From: Halichondria panicea
Taxonomy: Eukaryota; Porifera; Demospongiae; Suberitida; Halichondriidae
Assembly (NCBI RefSeq): GCF_963675165.1
Contig: NC_087391.1
Coordinates: forward strand, 5,488,126-5,552,125
DNA length: 64,000 bases
Direction: 5' to 3'
The notes beneath the pieces were generated by a model. It was not told the DNA's origin, searched no databases, and saw nothing but the letters and a program-made list of their open reading frames with translations. The translations under genes were made by a program, and so were the position numbers. Of this stretch, positions 55,507 to 64,000 are shown piece by piece (position 1 is the first letter of the stretch; each line of letters begins with the position of its first letter).

Positions 55507-58500
55507 ATGAGAGTGCTCCTGCTAACCCTGGGAGCCACGGCCCTCACTAGTCTGGTGGTCAGCAATGCTTACTTGAAGAAGGAGCAGTTCTATCCCACTG
55601 TAGTGTACCTGCTCAACTCTAACAGGAGTCTGTGTGTGCTCTATCTGCAGGGATTTGTGACACTGTATCTGCTGTGTAGCTTGCTCAAGAAAATGTTCTT
55701 TGGTACTCTCAGAGATGCCGAGGTGGAGGTACGTGTGTACATGTACGTTACGTTTAATAATTAAGGCAACCGGACCGCCCTCTAAATAATGTTGTGACAT
55801 TTCGCCCAATATAGCTCTATTTGTATGCAGTTTGCAGTTTGTGCACATAATAACGATACAGCAGTAGTTTATATATCTCGTCTCTGAAGTCCCTTATCTA
55901 ATGTGTAACTAGCATACGCTGCACTGGCTGGATTGTGTAATGCTTCCTGCAGCACCTGATAGAGAGCTCGTGGTTTGCAGTGCTGGAGACCTTCATTCTA
56001 CTAGCTGCCTTTCATCAGGAACTCAACATTACATTTGTGTCCATGATCTCAGTGCTGTTTGTTATGAAGAGCTTCCACTGGCTCGCAGGAGACAGGGTCG
56101 ACTATGTGAGTAGTGTGTGTGGGCGTGTGTGTAGGGTGGGGGTGGAGGAGTCTTTCTTTGACTTCTCATAACTTTTGTTGGGAATGTCCAATTCCAGAAA
56201 TGCCTCATTTACACACTAGGATACTTATGTATGATCACCTAAAATCTTATTGACCTCCTCTCCCCCCTCCCTCCAGATGGAAAGGAGCCCCCTCATTTCC
56301 TGGTTGTTCCACTTGAGGGCAGTGACCCTCCTACTGTTACTAGGGACTCTAGACTACCTGTGTATGCGTAGTGCCTGGAGGAGTATAGCAACAAAGGGAC
56401 TGTCAGTGGAGATTGTGTTTGGACTTGAGGTACACTCTCCGGTCTCTGAAATTATCATTTTTAACTGATTGTGGCTGTTCACAAAGTTTGCTAACCCCCA
56501 CCTCTCTGCAGTATGCCATCATGTTCTTAAACCTGATAAACACTCTCCTTCGTTACATCCTCCACACTATTGACCTTCAAAGTGAAGACCCTTGGGAGAA
56601 TAAAACCATCTACATGAGAATTGTTGACATTATACTAGGTTTGAAATTTTGTACTTACTATATTGTAACTTTGTTACTTTGTCTACTCTTGTGTGCAGGT
56701 TTTTTCAAGCTGATCATCTATGTCAGCTATATGAGCTTCATGCTTTATGTTTTGTTCATTCCTCTACACATTGCCAGGAGAATCTACATCACAGCCAAGT
56801 AAGTACCGCCCACACCCCACACCACACCCACACACACACACACACATACACACTGTAGGAACTTTCAGAAGAGCATCGCTGACGTGATCTCCTCACACAA
56901 AGCCATCAGAAACCTCAACACACTGTAAGTATAGTTCCCATAAGTTAGTAACCTCACATGACTCTGTATTTCTACATGTAGGTCTATATAATTATATACT
57001 GTATCGATAATCCATACCTCACCCCCCCCCCCTCCACACATAGGTACCCTGATGCCACTGCCGATGAACTGAACACAGCTAACAACGTGTGTATTATTTG
57101 TCGCGAGGAGATGGCTGATCGTTGCAAGAAGCTTCCCTGTAACCACATATTCCACATGGCTTGTCTCCGCTCCTGGTTCCAGCGACAACAGACTTGCCCC
57201 ACCTGTAGAATGGACGTACTCAGTGAGAGTGCGGTCTCCAGGATGAACCAGGCGCAGCAGAGGAGAGCCAACATTAACCAACAACAACCTCCACCACAGC
57301 CGGAGGGACAAGGTGATTTCACAATTAAAAGATGAATGTTGTATGTAGCCCTTTGAAAGGCCTATCTAAAGGGATGTGTTAGAGAGATTTTTCCAAAATG
57401 GGCCTGTTTTGATAGCTACGTCAGTGGGTGTCCTAGTTATAGTGGACAGTACTATAAAATTATGACCATGTCTGTATCTCAAGCATTACCTGTGTACACT
57501 GGTGTGTGTTGATGTGTGTGCTTTGTGTTTCTTCCTGTGTAGGAGGTCTTCCTCCCCCTAATCTTGGCTTCCCCATGATGTGGCCAGGAATGGTCCCACC
57601 TCCTCCAATGCAACAAAACCAACCACCACAGCCAGCACCAGCGGCCGCGGCTGCAGGACCTCAGCAGCAACCCAGGGAGGAGCAAGGTATGTACCACACA
57701 CCACCACACTTGTATGCTAGCTGTACTGTACTGTGTCCATGTATGCCTAGATTGTGCAGCCTTTGTAATAGCGTTTGTTTCTCTAGATGGTGGTGGTAAT
57801 GCTCCAGCCACAGAAGGTGTTGCTCCAGTGGATGGTCAGCCAGCAAACAATGGTCAGAGTGCCAATGGCCCCGAACCTGGTCAAGGGGCAAACATGCTGC
57901 CTCCATTTCCACCATTTATGGTACCTCCACCGTTTGGGCTCATGCCGCCACCGTTTGGAGCTGTGCCATCGTTTGGACCTGTACCACCATTTGGTGAGGA
58001 TATTGAATAAATGTGTTACATAAGTGCAAACTTGTGTGTAGTAAGAATACATGCATGTACACTGATTAGTCTTCGTTCTGCAGCAGTAAGTACATGTAGT
58101 GTTAGTACTGTTCATTATATTATGATGGAATTGGCTCTGTAACTAGAGTTCTGATGGTCCAAATTCAATGATTTTCTGATTTTCTGAAAGCTTGGAAGGA
58201 GCCCATTCAGATGGCATATTGATCTATATCACAACCTAACCCCCCCCCCCCTCCAGGTGGCATGCCGAGTGGTGATGTAATGGCAGGCCTAACAGACGAG
58301 CAGCTGCACTCTCTCGAGGGTATGGAGAGAGCCAATGTTGAGGCTCGTGTTCAACTATTGAGGAATGTTCAGAGACTGCTAGACTCGGCAGTGACCCAGC
58401 TCAACCAGTACTCTGCTGTTATGGCAACTCTGGGGTGAGTTGGAGCTGTCAGCTAGTCGTTCTTTGCTCAGTATATTTGCATGTGCAATCCCAAGAGACA

Positions 58501-59205
58501 AGTGTTAGTACTCTGAAGTGTGTGTGTTGCAGTCTTGGGATAGCTGTATCCAGTGTATTGTATTCTAGTACGGGCTAGTACAGTACTTCATTGTTTCTTC
58601 TCTACACTTAATGTAGTATCAATCTATTGAGTAGCTGTAATCATGTAGTTCACACTGTCTTTTCACATTGTTCATTGTGCTAACAATACCACTCTCTCTC
58701 CTATAGCCCTTCGGCTGGACCTGGTTTCCCTGGTTACCCCCCTCCCCCAGACCACACGGCGGGACCAACCCTCTACACAAGCCAAGCCACTCCCACTCAG
58801 AGTCGTCAGAAACCACCAGACACACAAACACAAACTAGCTTCACTGGAAGCTCCTCGAAACTTTCAGAGCTGAAACCTACTTTCTCATTCTCTAGTGGTA
58901 ACTTGGAATCGGACACAGAAGAAAACTCGATTCCTGATCCTGGAACGGAATCGAGACAAGGTCTCAAGAGTGTAGATAATTTGACAGAGAGTGATGTCTC
59001 TGAAGAGGTCAAGTCTAAACCGCTGGTTCCAAAACTGGAGCCATTGGAGCAAGTGGACGATTCACTTAGCCAAGAAATGGCTGATATCAGACAACGCAGA
59101 TTGCAGAGATTCAACTCAGTACCACAATCAGGTAGTGTTGTTGCCGTGGAGGACAGAGCTGGAACTAAAGATAGCGATGTGGACAATGTCACGGAGATCG
59201 ATTAG
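55507..59205 (+). CDS. SYVN1: SYVN1/HRD1, ER-associated degradation E3 ubiquitin ligase
   Basis: Eleven exons (55507-55728, 55953-56105, 56277-56429, 56512-56638, 56699-56798, 56859-56924, 57044-57312, 57543-57686, 57787-57993, 58257-58434, 58707-59205) sum to 2118 bases and 705 residues. The first ~270 residues form the multi-pass ER membrane domain (MRVLLLTLGATALTSLVVSN, then QFYPTVVYLL and later helices). A RING-H2 domain follows near residues 291-330, with CIICREEM, CNHIFHMACL and CPTC, which recruits E2 enzymes. The cytosolic tail is Pro-rich (PPFGLMPPPFG and similar). A conserved helix LTDEQLHSLEGMERANVEAR matches the region that binds partners in HRD1 proteins. The protein ubiquitinates misfolded ER proteins for export and proteasomal degradation. 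The end is an acidic and basic low-complexity stretch. Confidence 0.95.
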
Positions 59206-59362
59206 TTAGCATAATATTGTGTTGACTCTGTATTCATTACTTACTAGGGTTTAATTACACGTATTCATGCTCCCGATTTTTGTTTTGCATTAAACTGTCT
59301 GCACCTCTCATGGCTAGGCTGACTATTTACCGTGAATCATCTACCTATACCAACTTGCTGCT

Positions 59363-59411
59363 TAGTCTCATGAATCAGCAGCACCTTTGGTGCGGCTGAT
59401 TCATGAGACTA
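59363..59411. repeat. Perfect inverted repeat
   Basis: The 16-base arms AGTCTCATGAATCAGC (59364-59379) and GCTGATTCATGAGACT (59395-59410), plus a T-A pair outside and a GCACC/GGTGC inner stem, form one hairpin with a three-base loop. It sits between SYVN1 and the selenoprotein gene. It could be a MITE remnant or an RNA hairpin in the SYVN1 3' region. Confidence 0.85.
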
Positions 59412-59521
59412 CTTGCTTGTTCTTTGCCAGAGCGGGGCCGGGGGTAAAGGAATTGGGTTGTGTGGCTTATTCTCGAGACTAATGATATAAGGGGGGGGAG
59501 TGGCACTCCAGTGTTTTTGCA

Positions 59522-60511
59522 ATGGACCCAAACTCCAAAGAAAAGAAGCTGGTTTTTGCTACCCAACAGCTCACTGCTAAACTGACCACAGTGGTGACAA
59601 GCTGTGCCAAGGAGATAGAAGAAGACGGTGCACTGCAGTTCAGCAAGAACTCTGGACGACGTGACAAGGGGATCATGAAAGCAACCCTACCCATCATGCT
59701 CGCTTATTGTGACTGGCTTATGGCTGTTGGTGTCAAAACTAGACAGCAAATGAAAGATATCTGGGAGAAATTTGTCGACAACAAGGACGTGCGGGACTGT
59801 GTGGAAGAATTGAAGCAAGCAGAAGAAGCTTTCAACTCGTTGCTGGAGGGGGTGAATGAAGTTGTGCAAAAGGACGAAGAAATTACGGTATGCATGAGCA
59901 TTTTGATTGTTTTGTATTTTACTTTTTTCCTTGTGCAGCTAAAGTCCTTAGAGACAGTTACGAGGGGAGGAGTCCTACCGACGACATTACCACTGCAGGA
60001 TCTGGATACTGGAGCTCAAATCATTACGGGAGATATTTTGAGAGATCCTTACACTCTGTTCATTTTGAACCGGAATCTTTCCTGAGGTCCATGCAACAAA
60101 CACATTCAGGCTGTTCAAGCAGCATTGGGAGATTTCGAAAAACTTGGTTGTCGAGTAGTTTTGGTATTTAGTGGATCGAGGAAAGACACATTATTGTGGG
60201 AGGAACAGAATGAACGAATCAAAATGGCCAAATTTGTAGACGCTAATTGGTTGCTGTATCGCAAACTCAATCTCCGACGGCATGTGGACATACTCACGTC
60301 ACACAATATGTGCAAATATGGAGAGCAAATGGTTGGTGGTGGCGAGTCACCTTCGAGCTCCGTACAATATCCAGATGATGACCTTTGGATCATGGGTGGA
60401 GATTTTATAGTCACACAAGACGGCCTTCTGGTGTATGCATATCATCAGCGAACCTTCTACCAAAGGCCAGCTGTAGAAGAGCTGCTCGATGCTTTGAAAG
60501 CTCACAATTAA
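59522..60511 (+). CDS. Peroxiredoxin-like (AhpC/TSA, SelU-type) selenoprotein with Sec at in-frame TGA
   Basis: Two exons, 59522-59887 and 59939-60511, flank a 51-base intron. They join to 312 residues if the in-frame TGA at 60083-60085 is read as selenocysteine (residue 171). The thioredoxin-like core reads YTLFILNRNLS-Sec-GPC, then ALGDFEKLGCRVVLVFSGSR, and later LWIMGGDFIVTQDGLLVYAY. This places Sec exactly where AhpC/TSA-type proteins have the first Cys of their CxxC motif. Conservation of the fold continues well past the TGA. A hairpin with SECIS features lies at 60554-60622 in the 3' untranslated region. The N-terminal 120 residues are helical and of unknown function. The nearest known families are PRXL2/SelU and SelL (UxxC or UxxU motifs); which one is unclear. 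The role is likely thiol redox. The alternative is a pseudogene with a nonsense mutation, which the SECIS makes unlikely. Confidence 0.85.
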
Positions 60512-60553
60512 GCCAGAAACATTGAACATTGAACTATGTTCGTGTGTGTGTTT

Positions 60554-60622
60554 GTCTCATTTTTGATGTCAGTTGCTTAAATCTCCTAGGAGCTAGTTGC
60601 TGACTGAAATTGTTTATGAGAT
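60554..60622 (+). promoter_or_regulatory. SECIS element (selenocysteine insertion signal)
   Basis: Lower helix GTCTCAT (60554-60560) pairs with ATGAGAT (60616-60622). Internal-loop bases follow, then the quartet UGAU (60564-60567) opposite UGAA (60605-60608), which fits UGAN/KGAW. Upper stem GTCAGTTGCT (60568-60577) pairs with AGTTGCTGAC (60595-60604) with one mismatch. AAA (60579-60581) lies on the 5' side of the apical loop, 11 bases after the quartet, and CTCC/GGAG (60583-60592) forms an extra mini-stem, as in form 2 SECIS. The base before UGA is U rather than the usual A or G. Confidence 0.8.
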
Positions 60623-61164
60623 GTACATGTACACGTATGCAATGTTTAATATACTGGTATATACAGTGGACACTTGCAACGGAGAAATGCATGACAACAG
60701 TAAAATGACTGCATGTTCTACAAAATCTAGCGCAGATTGTATAAAGCGTGATTGGGGGAAGTTGGGTTGTCGCCTGGTTTCACTTAATGATTTGTAAGTC
60801 CATTTGAACTCACGCCTTATCTATCACATGATCTACTAAACCTAACCACTAAAGCCACACCAATTCTTCCCAAAGCTATCTAGCCATCACATAATGAATC
60901 GTTTATTAGGGCCAAACTGAATAAATATCTATGATAGCATTCTAGTATCTAAGAATGCTTGCAATAATTTGACTGATGTATGTGTATTTTATTAGGTTTG
61001 TTTTTTAGGGGGGAGGGGCAAGCCCATGCCTTGGCTACATTAGTATTAGGTGTTGTGTGATCATCAGTTTTGTAGCTCAGTATATACCTTGACCATCATG
61101 CAACAATTCATCTTCATCAATAGACAACAAAAACAAAAACAATTAAACGGACACAGAGCACAAA
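60623..61164. other. Intergenic region after the selenoprotein gene
   Basis: This holds the rest of the selenoprotein 3' region and the 3' side of the GPR180-like gene. A short stretch at 60730-60799 reads DWGKLGCRLV in one frame, vaguely like the DFEKLGCRVV of the upstream protein, but too short to call. AT-rich sequence follows. No gene is supported. Confidence 0.4.
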
Positions 61165-62878
61165 TCAGATGACATTAGTAGCACTGGAAGTGCTGTCTGA
61201 GCTACCATAATAGAAATTCTTAAGTCCCTTGTAGTAGCCACGATCTTGTACAGTGTTCAAGTGACTATCAAACTGAAATATAAGTTTAGCCCATCGAGGG
61301 GCGAACAAAACCATGGCACCTACGTTAGCTAATAAATCAAATACCAGCAAAAATGCAGTAACTACACGATGCTTATAAAGGGGATTGATAAATGCGATTA
61401 TGAAGACCACTAAAGGAAGATAACAAAACCATATGATATACATAAACGATAAAGAGAAATAGAGCTTCAACTTCTCAGGTCGATTTTCAACGAGATAAAT
61501 CTGTCTCATTTCATAGAGAATGTAGGCCAGGAGTGCAAGTCTATAGGCAAGGTAGAGAGCCCCCGGCCAGCTCTGGAAGGTGTGGTTAGTCCAAATAGAC
61601 AGGGGAAACACTTGATTCTGAACCTGGGCCGGGGAAAAAAGAGACACAATGTGAACACCTATATGCACAAGACTGTGTAGTAGTGCGAGCAGTAGTGTAA
61701 AATTATGTTTAAAATGGCACAAAATAGCGGAAAAATGCATCACTTATAACAAATACACACAATCTTCCATACAACAATACAACACACAGTACATCTGTAT
61801 ATACACTCACAACAGCCCAAATGAAGTACACAGAGAAGAAGACCACATACGCTCCCCATACTCCAAACGTGAGTTTCTTCCAGCGTAGAGCACTGTCTGT
61901 CACCATCCAGCCCTTACCGATGAGCAATAGCACAAGAATCAGCAGCCAATCGGAAAACTGGTTGAACACCTCTCCCAAGAACAAGCACCATACCGCTCCA
62001 AACCCATCACCAGCGAACACAGCATAATGGATCAGTTCAAATATCACATGAAGGAACTCCAGCACCAGAGATGCAGTGAATATAGCTGGTAATAGATGCA
62101 TCCTTCGAAAACCTATCGCGGACGTTTTGCACCATTTCCCGCAGAGTCCAAAGTGCATTGCGAGATGTATGGAGAGCAGGGCCAGGTATACAACGGAGAA
62201 CAATAACTGCATGAGTAGTACTCCCTCCAGCTCAAGCGAAAATTGGTAGACGAATGGATTCAAGTGGGTGTTGTTTTCCGGATCTGAGTTGACAAGACTT
62301 ATATCGTACCAGAGAGTACTATTTTCCGTTTCACTCCATTTACAGCTGGATGAGTAGTTGCGATCACAAGCCAACATGAAGAGATAGTAAAATTCAGTTT
62401 TTGGAGATTCTTTTACGCGAAAAGTGAAGTCATTTCCAGGAACTACACGAATGGAGTTGGGTTGGTTACAAGATAATGGGTCTTGATTGTTGCATGGAAG
62501 CCTTCTGATGTAGTCCTTCATTCCACTGGGGCAGGTATGGTCGTCCACTGAAATACTCTCGTTGAGAACCGACTCAAACACTGCGTTGCACGACATTACG
62601 CCATGCTTAGCTACGAGACTGTCAGAAACATCCTGAGGTACAAGCACTAACAACAATCCAGATCGTATCGTGACAAAGAGATCTTCCGTTTTAACGGACC
62701 CAAATACATACAAATTTTGACCAGAAGCAACTCCAAACTTGGCTAAATAGTACAGGGGGGCATTGTTGTTCCTGTCATCTGTAGGCAAAGGAGAATGTTT
62801 TGTAACACCACTGACTCTTGTCCCAGCAGACAGCTTGCACACTAGCAGGAGGAGCAGGGCAACTGGCAAACCACCCAT
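61165..62878 (-). CDS. GPR180/TMEM145-like seven-transmembrane protein
   Basis: Two exons, 61811-62878 and 61165-61623, join in phase to 508 residues. The start chosen (62878) gives a clean signal peptide MGGLPVALLLLLVCKLSA; an ATG 35 codons upstream (62983) is in frame but would bury it. An extracellular domain of about 220 residues has Cys pairs and several NxS/T sites. Seven hydrophobic segments follow, beginning with LEGVLLMQLLFSVVYLALLS. They contain FNQFSDWLLILVLLLIGKGW, a motif of the GpcrRhopsn4 family (GPR180, TMEM145). Such proteins are thought to act in trafficking or signalling at membranes rather than as classical G-protein receptors. The C-terminus is Ser/Thr-rich. It is divergently arranged with the next gene, 192 bases apart. 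Confidence 0.85.
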
Positions 62879-63070
62879 GGCATGCCGGTTAGCTAGCTGT
62901 ACACTTCTAAACCTTATCTTGTGAATCTCTAGTTTGGTTTCATACCATGTGACTGTTGACGAGCCCCTCCCCCTCAAAGCCATTAGACTAAAAATCTAGC
63001 TAGCTGCAGGAAACAGAAGGATGTTTATATACTTTTGATGATCTCTAACTGTATCTAGCCGAGCTGCAAG
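62879..63070. promoter_or_regulatory. Divergent promoter region
   Basis: It lies between the start codons of the GPR180-like gene (minus) and the next receptor-like gene (plus), 192 bases apart. No TATA box is obvious at the expected place. Confidence 0.35.
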
Positions 63071-63357
63071 ATGCGGAACAGTGCCAACAACTTCACCAGA
63101 GGTGATATCAACTTCTCCTACCAAGCCTGTGTGCCCAGCTATAACGAATCTCAAGCTCTAATGAGCAAATGCTCAATGATGGCTAACTCTAGCCAGCAAT
63201 GTGTACAATTCTGTGACTCATTCCCTGCGGTGCTGCCCTGGGTGTATCTGAGCTTCAGCTCTCTCTCTGCTCTCTGCTGTTTGGTAGTGTTCCTGAGCTA
63301 CTACCTTATCCCTAAGCTGAGGCACAGCGGGCACTCCACCAAGGTCTTTCTGTTGCG
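63071..63357 (+). CDS. First exon of a putative 7TM receptor (continues beyond a splice donor)
   Basis: The open exon starts at ATG 63071 and ends at a GTGAGT donor at 63358. It encodes about 95 residues: a Cys- and Asn-rich extracellular stretch with NxS/T sites, then one membrane helix (SFSSLSALCCLVVFLSYYLI) ending in PKLRHSGHSTKVFLLR. A short ectodomain before helix 1 and the PKLR...TKVFLLR cytoplasmic loop resemble cAMP-receptor-like or Frizzled/secretin-class receptors. One exon is not enough to decide. The next exon is not visible before 64000. Confidence 0.5.
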
Positions 63358-64000
63358 GTGAGTTGCTTAGTGCACGTTTTGGGTAGCTAGCTATACACAA
63401 TAAAAACAAACAGTTTAAGCCTAGCTACGTGGTATTGTCAGTAGTAGGCTTTTAATTTTTGTCTAAGACTGATTGCATGGAGTCATGTGAGGTACTAGGG
63501 GTTGCATTTTGGTGACAGTGTAAACTTCTTTGTTCACAGTTGTACTCTCTTCACTCTTAATTGGCAAGTGTGCGTAAGCTACACACATTAACAGCATTGT
63601 ATCGAAACAATAATATGTGACAGGCTCTGGGAAAACCAGACTATTGGAGCAGACTAAAATATGTGTGATTAATGTACCAAATAATAGAGCAGAGCATCGC
63701 CTACACAATGATATGCTTAGTGTTCACATACCTAGTTTCATACCCGAGTCATGCACGTTGGAAACTCGAAGCCGTAAAATGTAGTATCGAGAAAAACGAC
63801 TCTCAAAGATTGCTTAATTAGGAAAAATAAGGTAATAGCGAAACTTTGGACGAAGCGTTTCGATGGAAAGAGTTGGATTTAGAGCATCAGATTTTACAGA
63901 GAGGTAGTAGAAGGACTGTAGATACTTATACATCAATAACATTTTATTTGAGATTTTATACTGTAGGCATAAATTTAGCTGTAGCTCAATACTAAATTCT
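63358..64000. other. Presumed first intron of the receptor-like gene
   Basis: AT-rich sequence after the splice donor. I find no exon with a good acceptor and open frame, no RNA gene and no clear repeat. Confidence 0.4.

Noticed and set aside
60597-60797. Small frame ending in DWGKLGCRLV, similar to the selenoprotein
   Set aside because: The similarity is about ten residues and the rest does not align. It overlaps the SECIS region and has no splice support.
62879-62983. Start of the GPR180-like gene at 62983
   Set aside because: It would put 35 polar residues before a clear signal peptide, so the ATG at 62878 is preferred.

Overview
This window is animal nuclear DNA. Genes are split by many short introns (often 50-200 bp) with clean GT/AG junctions, lie close together on both strands, and include animal germline and ER genes. 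TDRD9, caspase-like and mucin-like secreted proteins, and protein modules I associate with sponges and cnidarians, point to a non-bilaterian, most likely a demosponge. That placement is inference, not proof.

Layout, left to right: the C-terminal two thirds of INO80 (+, 98-8264); DNAJC24/DPH4 (+); a caspase-fold protein (+); mitochondrial ribosomal protein MRPS10 (+); two paralogous intronless coiled-coil genes (-), made by a tandem duplication that also copied the 3' ends of MRPS10 and alpha-SNAP; alpha-SNAP (-); an ectonucleotidase ENTPD (+); a 26-kb TDRD9 locus (-) with one intact gene (43902-55224) and two truncated downstream copies; SYVN1/HRD1 (+), divergent from TDRD9; a peroxiredoxin-like selenoprotein (+); a GPR180/TMEM145-like 7TM protein (-); and the first exon of another receptor (+).

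The most unusual content is a family of small secreted-protein genes nested antisense inside introns. One copy lies in an ENTPD intron and one in each of the three TDRD9 copies. All share a signal peptide, a short helical segment and a Cys-rich C-terminal domain. They differ in the number of 51-bp (17-residue) Thr/Ser-rich repeats between these parts: 0, 8, 70 and 8. The 70-unit array keeps exact 51-bp register over 3.5 kb. One 8-unit copy has an in-frame TAG, and the 70-unit copy has lost the TATA box seen in the others.

The second strong finding is the gene at 59522-60511. An in-frame TGA sits in a redox motif (Sec-Gly-Pro-Cys) of an AhpC/TSA-like fold, and a SECIS-like hairpin lies 43 bases after the true stop codon.

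Exon boundaries were deduced by hand from splice sites and reading phase. Summed coding lengths close exactly in frame for MRPS10 (197 aa), alpha-SNAP (395 aa), ENTPD (531 aa), SYVN1 (705 aa) and TDRD9 (1445 aa), which supports these models. No database search was run.
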